Shown piece after piece: positions 38,059 to 50,364 of a stretch of DNA of 64,000 nt. Every line of letters starts with the position of its first letter. Position 1 is the stretch's first letter. Source of the stretch: AP-15 sp963700195 (lineage in GTDB: Bacteria > Pseudomonadota > Alphaproteobacteria > ATCC43930 > CGMCC-115725); contig CAVOWQ010000012.1 of NCBI GenBank assembly GCA_963700195.1, positions 84,560 to 148,559 on the forward strand, written 5' to 3'. The position numbers and the translations under genes were made by a program. The notes beneath the pieces were generated by a model. It did not search any database and was not told the origin of the DNA. It worked only from the letters and a program-made list of their open reading frames with translations.

Positions 38059-38148
38059 CTGTCATCGGCAGCGGGCGGGAACGCCCGGGAAGTGCCTCGC
38101 CTATCGTAAAGGGAGAGAAAGTGCGACGGCTGGCACAAAGGGACCGTC

Positions 38149-38373
38149 ATGAGCCCGAGATCGCAGCGCCGCGACCCGTTCGCCTATGGAAGCAGTCGGC
38201 GTGGAACATTTTCCGCCTGGACGATGGCAATCGTCTTCGCCACCGTGGCGATGCTCAGTTTCGCTATCGATCAGACGCTCGATCTCGCGCCAAATGCCGA
38301 GGAGCAAAACGCACCCTCGCTGCTCCACCCGGTTCAGCTGATCCAGTCGTTGATGGATGCTGCCTCGGACTGA
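38149..38373 (+). CDS. Small single-pass membrane protein
   Basis: 74 aa. A basic N-terminus (MSPRSQRRDPFAYGSSRRG) is followed by one membrane segment (TMAIVFATVAMLSFAI) and a short acidic tail. No family recognised. It lies 90 bp after murD2 and directly before a putative lipoprotein gene on the same strand. Confidence 0.5.
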   Translation: MSPRSQRRDPFAYGSSRRGTFSAWTMAIVFATVAMLSFAIDQTLDLAPNAEEQNAPSLLHPVQLIQSLMDAASD

Positions 38374-38393
38374 GCAGCTGTAGCCGCCCCGCT

Positions 38394-38624
38394 ATTCGGC
38401 TGCTGCTCGTCTTTTCATTTCTCTGCGCGGCATTGGGCTCCGCCTGCACGGGGCCGAAGCCGTTCCTGCTCCAGGGCGATGCGAATTCCGCCCAGGTAGG
38501 CTATTACGGCGAGATCGAAGGCGCGACCCTTGTTGCCAGGCGGCATTGTGCGCAATATGAGCGAGTGCCGCGCTTCCTCGAGGCGCAGGAGAACGTCGCG
38601 TTCTTCGACTGCGTTCGGCCATGA
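38394..38624 (+). CDS. Putative small lipoprotein
   Basis: The frame gives IRLLLVFSFLCAALGSAC, a signal peptide with a rough lipobox, then a mature part of about 58 residues with three Cys (GPKPFLLQGDANSAQVGYYG, RRHCAQYERVPRF, FFDCVRP). No ATG, GTG or TTG precedes the signal in frame; ATT at 38394 is the nearest possible start, or an indel hides it. The mature sequence resembles small secreted proteins that respond to Cys-rich folding, but I know no family. Confidence 0.5.
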   Translation: MRLLLVFSFLCAALGSACTGPKPFLLQGDANSAQVGYYGEIEGATLVARRHCAQYERVPRFLEAQENVAFFDCVRP

Positions 38625-38713
38625 TGCAGGCGATCGGAGCTTGATACCGGGCGCGATCGCGGTAATCCTGAAGGCTAGGCGGAAAACCATTATCGCAGGA
38701 AAGGCCGGTCGCG

Positions 38714-39340
38714 ATGAGCATCGAACTCCACACCTGGAATACCCCGAACGGCCGCAAGATCAGTGTGGCCCTCGAAGAGATGGGCCTGCCCTACACCGTC
38801 AAGACGATAAACATCTCCAAAGGCGAGCAATTCGGCCCCGCTTTCGTCAAGATCAGCCCAAACAGCAAGATCCCTGCGATCGTCGACCCCGAGGGGCCGG
38901 GCGGGCAGCCGGTCAGCGTCTTTGAATCGGGCGCGATCCTGATCTACCTCGGCGAGAAGACCGGCAAGTTCTGGCCCGCAGACTTGCGCCGCCAAGTGCC
39001 GGTGCTCGAATGGCTGATGTGGCAGATGGGCGGCTTTGGTCCGATGCCCGGTCAGGTGCACCATTTCCTGCAAGTCGCCAACGAGCAGGACCGGCGCTAT
39101 GGCCTCGAGCGCTATTCAAAAGAGACCCGCCGGCTCTACGGCGTGCTCGACAAGCGGCTCGGCGATGTCGAGTTCGCCGGCGGCGATCTCTCGATCGCCG
39201 ATTTCGCTATTCTTGGCTGGGCATGGCGCCACGAACGCCATCAGGTCGATCTGGCTGACTTCCCGAACGTCAAGCGCTGGTATGAAACAATGATGGCCCG
39301 GCCCGGAGTGCAGCGGGGCTTCGAGGTTCCGCTAAGCTGA
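38714..39340 (+). CDS. Glutathione S-transferase family protein
   Basis: 208 aa thioredoxin-fold plus helical domain. LHTWNTPNGRKISVALEEMGLPY is the N-terminal start with the Asn/Gly active-site turn typical of YfcG/YghU-like proteins. SPNSKIPAIVDPEG has the cis-Pro, and VFESGAILIYLGEKTGKFWP the glutathione-binding Ser. GDLSIADFAILGWAWRHERHQV is the C-terminal N-capping box. YfcG-type members have disulfide reductase activity; the exact role is unknown. Confidence 0.92.
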   Translation: MSIELHTWNTPNGRKISVALEEMGLPYTVKTINISKGEQFGPAFVKISPNSKIPAIVDPEGPGGQPVSVFESGAILIYLGEKTGKFWPADLRRQVPVLEWLMWQMGGFGPMPGQVHHFLQVANEQDRRYGLERYSKETRRLYGVLDKRLGDVEFAGGDLSIADFAILGWAWRHERHQVDLADFPNVKRWYETMMARPGVQRGFEVPLS

Positions 39341-39367
39341 CGCGACCGGGCGATACTGCGGGATAGT

Positions 39368-39443
<76 letters not shown>

Positions 39444-39596
39444 ATGGCGTCCGTCGCCCCTCAGGCGCGCGGCGGACTATGGTGATCGTGCCGCGGCGTG
39501 TCAAGCACGGGTCCGGCCGGGGCCTGTCCGCACCTTGCGGACCTCCGCGGCTGACGGTACGGTCTGCCTGCCACTCGCCGCCGAGGTTCCTGCCAG

Positions 39597-39875
39597 ATGT
39601 ACGCCTTCCTGAACCTCGTCAGCACCGTGATCTCGATCTACATATGGCTGCTGATCGCGCAGGCGGTGCTGAGCTGGCTCGTCTCTTTCGGCATTGTCAA
39701 CCGGCACAACCGCGTCGTCGCGACGATCGGGGATTTCCTGTGGCGCGTAACCGAGCCGCTGCTGCGGCCGATCCGGCGCGTACTCCCGGATCTCGGCGGG
39801 ATCGACATTTCGCCGGTGATCCTCATTTTGCTCCTCTGGTTTTTGCGCGACCTGATGTTCGAGTACTTTGTCTGA
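39597..39875 (+). CDS. YggT-family membrane protein
   Basis: 92 aa with two membrane segments: YAFLNLVSTVISIYIWLLIAQ and ISPVILILLLWFLRDLMF. LWRVTEPLLRPIRRVLPDLGGIDISP is the family signature between them. YggT proteins are linked to membrane integrity and osmotic response; molecular role unknown. It overlaps the DUF167 gene, the usual partner. Confidence 0.93.
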   Translation: MYAFLNLVSTVISIYIWLLIAQAVLSWLVSFGIVNRHNRVVATIGDFLWRVTEPLLRPIRRVLPDLGGIDISPVILILLLWFLRDLMFEYFV

Positions 39876-40083
39876 CGGTTCCCTGCCTGGTCCCCTGAAC
39901 CTGGCTGGTGACGGCCTGCGGGTGGCGATTTGGCTGTCGCCGCGGGCCTGGAAAGTTCCCCGCCGCGATCTCTCGATTATCGCCGGCTCGACCAGCCGCA
40001 ACAAGATTGTGCGCGTCGCCGGCGACCCGCAGCGCCTGGTCGACCAGGTCGCTCTCGAGATCGCCCGTCTGCACGGCGGGTAA
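39868..40083 (+). CDS. DUF167 (YggU) protein with an apparent internal deletion
   Basis: 71 aa from a TTG that overlaps the yggT stop. DGLRVAIWLSPRA matches the family's first strand, and VPRRDLSIIAGSTSRNKIVRVAGDP its last helix and strand. About 40 residues normally lying between them, including the VRVxAPPxxGxAN block, are missing; WKVPRRDL follows SPRA directly. The reading frame is kept, so this is a clean in-frame loss, either real or an assembly collapse. Confidence 0.8.
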   Translation: MSDGSLPGPLNLAGDGLRVAIWLSPRAWKVPRRDLSIIAGSTSRNKIVRVAGDPQRLVDQVALEIARLHGG

Positions 40084-40095
40084 GGCGGCGCCGCG

Positions 40096-40792
40096 ATGAG
40101 CCATGCTCTCCTTTCGCTGGCCATTGCCGCAATTGCGTTCTGCGGCAGCCACATCGTGCTGTCGAGCACCTGGCTGCGCGGAGCCTTGCGCGATCAGTTG
40201 GGCGAACGGGGCTTTCTCGCCGTGTACTCGTTGGTCGCTTTGGTGACATTCGCCTGGCTTCTGGTGGCCTATTCGCATGCGCCCACCATTCCTTTGTGGC
40301 CTCGGGAAAGGTGGATGGCTTTTTTCCCGGTCGCGGTCATGCCGTTGGCGACGATCCTGCTGATCGCCGGTTACACGACCCCCAATCCGACCACAGTGGG
40401 GATGGAGCGATTTGCCAGGGCCGACGATCCGGCTCCCGGCGTGCTGCGCGTCACGCGCCACCCGGTTATGTGGGCGATCGGGTTGTGGGCGATGAGCCAC
40501 GTCATCGCCAATGGCGACCTGCGCTCGCTGTTGTTCTTTGGCGCGTTCGTCGCCCTCTCGCTCGGCGGCACCGTGCTGATCGACCGCAAGAAGCAGCTCG
40601 CGCTCGGCAGCAATTGGGCCCGGCTCGCCGAAGTCACCTCGAACGTGCCCTTTGCCGCACTGATCGCCCGGCCGCACCCGGTTGCGCTGGCGCGACATCA
40701 GCGTGTTGCGGGTCATCGCCGGTCTGCTGCTCTACGCGGTCCTGTATCAGGGTCATTCGATCATCGCCGGCACGCCGGTGGTGATCCCTTGA
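40096..40792 (+). CDS. NnrU-family membrane protein (frameshift near the end)
   Basis: Polytopic membrane protein of the NnrU/MAPEG-like isoprenylcysteine methyltransferase fold. IAFCGSHIVLSSTWLRGAL, YSLVALVTFAWLLVAY, GVLRVTRHPVMWAIGLWAMSHVIANGD and LSLGGTVLIDRKK are the family blocks. The main frame fails after ALIARPHP. The next frame continues GRTRLRWRDISVLRVIAGLLLYAVLYQGH and ends at 40792. One extra C near 40685 explains it. NnrU is linked with denitrification in some species, but most homologues are not. Confidence 0.87.
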
Positions 40793-40877
40793 AGCGGTGC
40801 TGCAGAGCCCTCCCCGCGGACGCCTGGCTGCGCTAAGCTTCGGTTCGGCCCGACGCATCTGAAGAGGAGGAGTTGAC

Positions 40878-41684
40878 ATGTTGTTGCCGCTCGCAGGACG
40901 CCGCCTTTATTACGACCTCGCCGGGCCGGAGAACGGGCCGGTCGTCTGCATTACCCACTCGCTGGCCTCTGACGGCGGCAGCTGGGCCGAGCAGGTGCCG
41001 CCGTTGCTTGAGGCCGGGTTTCGCGTGCTGCGCCTCGACATGCGCGGCCATGGCGGCAGCGACCCGGTTGCCGGCAACTATACTATGCAAGCGCTCGCCG
41101 GTGACGTCGCCACCGTGCTCGATGCGCTGGCGATCCCGCGTGTGCACTATATCGGACTGTCGATCGGCGGGATGATCGGCCAGGCCTTCGCGATCGAGTA
41201 TGGCGCCAAGCTGATCTCGGCGATGTGGTGCGACACTCTACCGGCGAGCCCCTCGGGTGCGGCGGCGATGTGGGACGAGCGCATGAGCACCGTGCGGCGG
41301 GCCAACTCGCTCGAACCGCTCGCCGACGGCACCGTCGAGCGGTGGTTCACCGATGCTTTCAAGCCGAGAAACCCGGCACGCTGGAAGCAGATCCGCGACA
41401 CCGTCGCGGCGACGACACCGGCGGGCTTCCTGGGATGCTCGGCGGCGATCATGAATTTCGATTTCACCGGGAAGTTGCCGTCGTTGCGCATGCCGGTTCT
41501 GGTTGTGTGCGGTGCCGATGATCCCGGCACCCCGGCGAGCGAAAATCGCCGGCTCGCCGGTCTCGTGCCGGGCGGCCGTTATGAAGAAATCCCGGGCATG
41601 CGCCATTTCCCGAATGTCGAAGCGCCCGACGCCTTCAACCGGATCATGATCGGCTGGCTGGAAGCGCAGCGCTCTGCGCGTTAA
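40878..41684 (+). CDS. Alpha/beta hydrolase, 3-oxoadipate enol-lactonase-like
   Basis: 268 aa, complete. VVCITHSLASDGGSWAEQVPPL is the oxyanion region, VLRLDMRGHGGSDPVAGNYTM follows, and HYIGLSIGGMIGQAFAIEY has the Ser nucleophile (GLSIGG). VVCGADDPGTPA carries the Asp and IPGMRHFPNVEAPDAFN the His. A GAGGAGGAG lies before the ATG. The pattern is that of PcaD-type hydrolases, but no other beta-ketoadipate genes are near, so the substrate is open. Confidence 0.88.
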   Translation: MLLPLAGRRLYYDLAGPENGPVVCITHSLASDGGSWAEQVPPLLEAGFRVLRLDMRGHGGSDPVAGNYTMQALAGDVATVLDALAIPRVHYIGLSIGGMIGQAFAIEYGAKLISAMWCDTLPASPSGAAAMWDERMSTVRRANSLEPLADGTVERWFTDAFKPRNPARWKQIRDTVAATTPAGFLGCSAAIMNFDFTGKLPSLRMPVLVVCGADDPGTPASENRRLAGLVPGGRYEEIPGMRHFPNVEAPDAFNRIMIGWLEAQRSAR

Positions 41685-41692
41685 ATCGGTTC

Positions 41693-41820
41693 CCCTACCC
41701 ACACCCGCCAAGCCCTTCGGGGCTTGGTCCCCCCTCTCCCGCGGTGCTCTAAGCTCAATATGTCTTAGCCTTCTCCTGCATTCCGGGAGAGGGTGCCGAG
41801 CGCAACGAGGCGGGTGGGGG
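41693..41820. repeat. Palindromic interspersed repeat, copy C
   Basis: Same block order as copy B at 10809: AAGCCCTTCGGGGCTTGG, CCCCCTCTCCCGCGGTGC, a diverged centre (CTCAATATGTCTTAG), CTGCATTCCGGGAGAGGG and GAGGCGGGTGGGGG. It lies between two convergent genes. Confidence 0.85.
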
Positions 41821-41919
41821 CATGGCTCTCGGGACTAACCCAGGTTGCGGCGGGTGGCAGGCGCAACCGCCCGCGTCGCTAGTTGTAGTGGGGGAAAGTC
41901 CGGATATTGATCGGCATGG

Positions 41920-42502
41920 TCACCCGACATGGTTCGGCATGCCCGGTCGGGTCAGGTACCCGCGAGGGCGGATGAAGCTGTAGATCTCGCGCTTCGGGTA
42001 CTCTTGCCATCCGATGTTGAACGCACCGAGTTTCGGGAAAGAACTGTAATTGGCTGTAGGGCAGGTGGTCGTGGATCCACCACGCCATCGCATGCCACGG
42101 GGTGCCCTCCGCCAACCGATCGGCGAACCACGGAACAACGATGCAGGCCATGGCACCCATATTCCCTCGCGCATCGCGGCGGTCCCAAATATGGCGCCCA
42201 TAGTTGCGTTCATTCGAGGCACAGTTGTTGTGGTGCGCGTTACCGAACGCGTTTACCGCAGCCGACCGGTAAGCCGAACGGATCGCCAGCCGTCCGAATG
42301 TCGCTTGTAACGGCTCGAGAAGTTCCTCGCAGAGGCGTCGACCCGCCGCAATCGCCAAATCCGGATCGCAAGGCAAATTCGGGATGCCGTGGAGGTTCGA
42401 GATATCGCTGTACAGAAAGTCGCGCATGAAAAACGAACGCGACAGCCTCACCCGACCAAACTCCTCCAACCCGCGCACCGTCCTCGGTGTCCGCATTGCC
42501 AT
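41920..42502 (-). CDS. Peptidase M15-like hypothetical protein (frameshifted)
   Basis: About 193 aa across two frames. LAIRSAYRSAAVN resembles the SxYRSxxVN motif of M15-type D,D-carboxypeptidases, and HIWDRRDARGNMGAMACIVV follows in the place of the second metal His. WIHDHLPYSQLQFFP is then cut by an indel near 42035, and the next frame gives PKLGAFNIGWQEYPKREIYSF. I am not sure that the zinc site is complete, so peptidase activity is unproven. Divergent from the cyclase regulator, with 136 bp between the starts. Confidence 0.6.
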
Positions 42503-42638
42503 CGCGCTCCATAGTTGGCCGTTCCCCGCTCGCCGAGCAGGGCTCTGCGGCGGTTAGGGAACCGACCTGACAAACTTGACCGCCATTGTCGTGAATGTCA
42601 GGCTGGTTAACGCGCAGGTAGGGGTGCTGTCTTCGCGT

Positions 42639-46209
<3,571 letters not shown>

Positions 46210-46350
46210 GATCGGAGAATCAAGCCGCTCTCAGGAAAATATAAAGCTCGTCTAAAAGATCGCCGCGTCGGGCGTCGGCATGCTTCCGACAGGCAATGGA
46301 TACCCCTTGCCGGGTTGCGACCTCACTATTGCAGTTACAGGGAGGAGACT

Positions 46351-47317
46351 ATGAACATCGGTCCTGCCGCAGTCCGGAGGGCTGGGCTAGCCAAATTGAA
46401 CGAACTCAACCAACGTGCTACTGCCACTCGTCGAGTCCCGTCGGGAATGACACGGCGGCAATTCACGCGCACCGCTGCCGGAACTGCGGCCCTTGGTGGC
46501 GCGCTCGGCTCGGGATTATTTAAGTCAGGGCTGGCGAACGAGAGGGCCTCATCCGCCCCAATCCCGTCATTTGCCCCAATTCCCATCCCCGGTGGAACGC
46601 CGGCTCTTAACGGTTATTATCACGTTTTTGGGCCGGCCTCGCAGCTCGGCGATCCAATCGACGCGGAGCCGATCACGATCACCAACCTCAACGGCTTTGT
46701 CGGTCTTGCTTATATCAGCGGGATGGTGACACGAACCAACACCAAAACCGGCGAGAAATTGCGGCTCCCATTTTTGGACTCGGATATGCGGTTCATGAAA
46801 GGCGAATTCCGGGGAACAGACGGTAATATACATGAGGCAACATTCGCCCTTGTTTGAGTGGACGTCTTTCAGCTCCGTGCGGGCGATCAGACAGAGACTC
46901 AGATCCACGACCTCAATCCCACTCAATTTCCCCCCGTTGGCCTATTCTGGACCCTCGAAGTATCTCAGCACAGCGTCGAGATCGATTTAGAAAAAGGGAA
47001 AGCGTCCCTACAGGCGTTCCACGTGCCCATCTTCGATTATACTAGCACTCCGGATGCGTTGTTCGGAGGTGGACCGAAAGCCTGTGCCGGGATGGGTGTC
47101 TTTCAGGGTAGTCTGGAGCGGCATGCAAGAACGGGTGGAGGTCCGGAATACCAACCCGGTATTCGGCGGCTTTGCGGGTCAATTCATTCGCAACAAGGCG
47201 CAGATGGAATGGACCGCCGTCGTGGGTGACTACAGGTTCGTATCCGACCCGCTCCAAACATCCTCCAGCGCGTTTGCCGAAATCGGGTCCGAGCGGAACG
47301 GTTCCTTCTTCTCGTAA
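46351..47317 (+). pseudogene. Tat-exported protein of unknown function, interrupted
   Basis: GGGAGGAGACT precedes the ATG at 46351. The N-terminus has a twin-arginine motif (TRRQFTRTAAG) with a following hydrophobic stretch. The first segment ends at a TGA at 46855-46857 after HEATFALV. The same frame resumes at once with VDVFQLRAGDQ and continues through IFDYTSTPDALFGGGPKAC. A frameshift near 47095 then leads into WSGMQERVEVRNTNPVFGGF and a stop at 47317. The parts read like one protein of about 320 aa carrying one stop mutation and one indel, or two coupled genes. No family recognised. Confidence 0.55.
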
Positions 47318-47516
47318 AAGGGGGTGACCGACTTGGCGCGACTGCGGCAGCGGAAACCGGCCGGCGCGCTCCGACGGCATGACGGAGCCAGATGAACCGC
47401 GCCAGGCGCAGCTCAACGTTATCTGCAGGGGACCTTGGAAGCGATGCGCAATCACTGATGCGGCCTCAGTCTAAGGAACGGGAATGAGGACTAGCAACTT
47501 ATTTGGGAGGACAGCT

Positions 47517-47888
47517 ATGTCGGCAAAAATTTGGGCGTTGCCTCTGCTCACAGTCGCGCCGTTGGCGTTTGCGGTCCCCGGCCCCGCTCGCGCCGACGAG
47601 CCGCAATACGTCGTGGCTTATGTCGAATTCCTGCCGACGTTCAAAGAGGTTGGCGGGAAGCTCCTCGACCAGCTGGCATCCCTCGGCCGCCATGCGAAAG
47701 GGGCGATTAGCGTCAGCGCCGACCAGGAAATCGAGCGAAGCAATTTCTATGTCCTAATCTCGGTCTGGGAGACCGCCGCCGACCGTCTGACCTTCGAAGG
47801 CTCGGCCAAAGCAACGCCTTTGCTCACTGAGATATCACGGTTGCTCGAAGCGCCGATCGATATACGGCCTGGCACTTTGATCGAATAA
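47517..47888 (+). CDS. Exported antibiotic-biosynthesis-monooxygenase-like (ABM) protein
   Basis: 123 aa from MSAKIW, preceded by GGGAGGACAGCT. A signal peptide (LPLLTVAPLAFAVPGPARA) leads to a dimeric alpha/beta barrel domain: YVVAYVEFLPTFKEVGGKLLDQLASLGRHAKGAIS, FYVLISVWETAADRLTFEGSAKATPLL. Export is unusual for this fold. It is followed 41 bases later by a paralogue. The substrate is unknown, and the fold is also used by non-enzymatic proteins. Confidence 0.75.
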   Translation: MSAKIWALPLLTVAPLAFAVPGPARADEPQYVVAYVEFLPTFKEVGGKLLDQLASLGRHAKGAISVSADQEIERSNFYVLISVWETAADRLTFEGSAKATPLLTEISRLLEAPIDIRPGTLIE

Positions 47889-47929
47889 TCTGCTTCAAGC
47901 ACAGAGCAATAATTCAGGAGGGAGCTTCG

Positions 47930-48295
47930 ATGCGTATATCTCGTTGGGCACCAGCATTGATCGTCGTGTCGTTCCTGATAGGTATGCCGGCGCGAAGCGA
48001 TGATTTCGGAGAGGTCGTGGTCGTCACTCATATCGACATCATTCCGGACTTCGTCGGCCAAGCAAAACCATTGCTCGAGCAGTTCGTGACCGACAGTCGG
48101 AACGATCCAGGAGTGAAGTATTTCACTCTGATCACTTGGGACCCGACCACAAATCACTTCCAGCTGATCGAGGTCTTCCAGAACATGCGGGCGTTCAACG
48201 CGCATGTCAGCGCTGCGCACACGGTGGATTTTCGCAACGCACTTCAGCCTTTCATTGGCGCGCCGTATGACGAGCGCCTCTATCGGGCGTTTTGA
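47930..48295 (+). CDS. Second exported ABM-fold protein
   Basis: 121 aa, with CAGGAGGGAGC before the ATG. Signal peptide MRISRWAPALIVVSFLIGMPARS, then VVVVTHIDIIPDFVGQAKPLLEQFVTDSRNDPGVKYFTLI and FQLIEVFQNMRAFNAHVSAAHTVDFRNALQPFIGAPYDERLY, a clear quinol monooxygenase-like ABM pattern. It is similar in plan to the preceding gene, and both follow the Tat-exported protein, suggesting one periplasmic unit. Confidence 0.8.
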   Translation: MRISRWAPALIVVSFLIGMPARSDDFGEVVVVTHIDIIPDFVGQAKPLLEQFVTDSRNDPGVKYFTLITWDPTTNHFQLIEVFQNMRAFNAHVSAAHTVDFRNALQPFIGAPYDERLYRAF

Positions 48296-48643
48296 TTTTA
48301 AAACCTACGCCTGGAGCGCGACCGCTTGTGGATCGCTTGCCGCGCTCCCTGCGGTAAACGGGGTGGCCGGGGCGGGGAGTTGCGTTTGCGTTATAACGGC
48401 GGATAATTGCTTGAAAGTCATTTTTGTATTGAGATTGTGACAAGCGTCCACTATAATAAGCCCGATCAAGGAGGTCCCGCCGAATCGTTCTCATGCCTGC
48501 AGATTCGCTGCAAAAACAGCCAGGATGGGTCCGAAGACGAATTCTTCGTAGAAGACAGAATCCGGCAAAATCTGGACACGAAATTGTCCTCGCGGGGCAA
48601 GGGATGTATGGTCTCGCGGTCGAAGTCGGCGCCGGAGGGACGT
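48296..48643. other. Gene-free interval before the ThDP enzyme
   Basis: About 350 bases with no convincing gene. The frame of the next gene stays open upstream, but its residues before 48608 do not look like protein. The stretch 48395-48450 is richer in A+T (TTGCTTGAAAGTCATTTTTG) and is the likeliest place for a promoter, though I cannot fix boxes. Confidence 0.4.
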
Positions 48644-50356
48644 ATGCCTCGTAAAGAACTCGCGGTCGACAATGTGGCCGAGGCCTATCTCGCGCTCCTC
48701 GCCGAGCGCGGGGTCGAGTATCTGTTTGCCAATGCCGGGACCGATTTCGCGCCGCTCGTCGAGGCGTTCGCGAAGGCGTCGCGAGCCGGCACCCGGGTGC
48801 CGCAGCCGGTGCTCGCGACGCACGAGAACCTCGCCTTCTCGATGGCGCACGGCTACGCGATGGTGACGCGCCGGGTGCCGGCGGTAATGGTGCATGTCAG
48901 TGTCGGCACTGCAAATGGCATCTGCGGCGCCCTCAACGCGGCGCGCGACAACATACCGATTTTGTTCACCGCCGGCCGGTCGCCACTGACGGAGAGTGGG
49001 CTTCCCGGAGCCCGTGACGTCTATATCCACTGGGCGCAGGAGATGTTCGATCAGGCTGGCATGCTGCGCGAGATCGTCAAATGGGACTACGAATTGCGCA
49101 ACGGCCAGCAGCTCGAAACGGTGATCGACCGCGCACTCTCCCTTGCGACTGCCTCACCCGGGGGCCCGGTTTATCTGTCGTTGCCGCGCGAAGTCCTGGC
49201 GGCGCCACTGCCGGGCTTTTCCTACGATAGTCCGTCGCGTCGCGTCGCTGCCGCCCCGCCGGCCCCGGACAAGGGCGCGATCGAGGAAGCGGCCCGTCTC
49301 CTCGCGGCGGCCGAAAATCCGCTTATCATTACCGCCAGCGCCGGGCGCGATCCGGCAGCGGTCGAAGCTCTCGCCGATTTTGCACAGCGTTTCGCGATTC
49401 CGGTCGTGCAGCACCGTCCGCGCCACCTGTGTCTTCCCGCCGACCATCCGTGCCATCTCGGCTATGACGCGGCACCCTATCTCGACGGCGCCGACGCGAT
49501 CCTCGTCCTCGAATGCGATGTCCCGTGGATCCCGAGCCTCGAGGCGCCGCGGCCCGAGTGCCGAGTTATTCATCTCGGCGTCGATCCGCTGTTTTCGCGC
49601 TATCCGATCCGCGGTTTTCCGTGCGACCTCGCAGTGACCGGCGCCGCCGCAACGGCGTTGCCGGAGCTCAGCGCCGCCCTCGACCCGCACGTTACCGCCT
49701 CCGCCGTGGCCCAACGCCGGCGTCGCCTCGCCGAACAGCGCGAGGCGCTCGTCGCCGCGTGGCAGAAGACGCGCGAAAGCGCCGCGAGCATGCGCCCGAT
49801 CCACATGGCCTGGGCCAGCGCCTGCATCGCCCAGGTCAAGCCCGAGGATGCGATCCTCGTCAACGAATACACCTTGATGCCCGAGCATTGCGGATCGAAC
49901 CTTCCGGGGAGCTATTTCGGTTCGAGCACGGCGTCGGGTCTCGGCTGGGGCGGCGGCGCCGCGCTCGGGGCGAAGCTCGCTGCGCCCGACCGCCTAGTGG
50001 TTGCCGTCCTCGGCGACGGCTCGCACATGTTCGGCAACCCGGTCGCCGTCCATCACGCCTCGGCCGTGCACAAATTGCCGATACTGTTCGTCGTCATGAA
50101 CAATTCGATGTGGGGTGCGGTGCGCCGCGCCACGTTGGGCATGTACCCGCGGGGCGAAGCGGCGCGCAGCAACAAGCCGCCCTTGATCGACCTCGACGAA
50201 TTGCCGGCCTTTGAGCAGGTCTGCGCCGCCGCCGGCGGATATGGCGAGCGAGTCGAAGACCCCGCCGCCCTGCCAGCAGCGCTCGACCGGGCGGTGCGCG
50301 CCGTCACTATCGAAAAGCGCCAGGCGCTTCTCAACGTGATCTGCCGCGGGGTATAG
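48644..50356 (+). CDS. Thiamine-diphosphate enzyme, acetolactate synthase large subunit-like
   Basis: 570 aa. GCCGGAGGGACGT places a ribosome binding site six bases before the ATG at 48644. The Pyr domain has FANAGTDFAPLVEAF and LATHENLAFSMAHGYAMV with the cofactor-activating Glu. The central domain has LIITASAGRDPAAVEAL, and the PP domain has VVAVLGDGSHMFGNPVAVHHAS followed by MNNSMWGAV, the metal/ThDP motif. No small regulatory subunit gene follows, so it is probably not a true ilvB. A carboligase or decarboxylase on another 2-oxo acid is likelier. Confidence 0.88.
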   Translation: MPRKELAVDNVAEAYLALLAERGVEYLFANAGTDFAPLVEAFAKASRAGTRVPQPVLATHENLAFSMAHGYAMVTRRVPAVMVHVSVGTANGICGALNAARDNIPILFTAGRSPLTESGLPGARDVYIHWAQEMFDQAGMLREIVKWDYELRNGQQLETVIDRALSLATASPGGPVYLSLPREVLAAPLPGFSYDSPSRRVAAAPPAPDKGAIEEAARLLAAAENPLIITASAGRDPAAVEALADFAQRFAIPVVQHRPRHLCLPADHPCHLGYDAAPYLDGADAILVLECDVPWIPSLEAPRPECRVIHLGVDPLFSRYPIRGFPCDLAVTGAAATALPELSAALDPHVTASAVAQRRRRLAEQREALVAAWQKTRESAASMRPIHMAWASACIAQVKPEDAILVNEYTLMPEHCGSNLPGSYFGSSTASGLGWGGGAALGAKLAAPDRLVVAVLGDGSHMFGNPVAVHHASAVHKLPILFVVMNNSMWGAVRRATLGMYPRGEAARSNKPPLIDLDELPAFEQVCAAAGGYGERVEDPAALPAALDRAVRAVTIEKRQALLNVICRGV

Positions 50357-50364
50357 GGCAGAGG

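Noticed and set aside
46855..46857. Selenocysteine at the in-frame TGA of the Tat-exported gene
   Set aside because: No SECIS-like hairpin seen directly after the codon and a second break follows at 47095.
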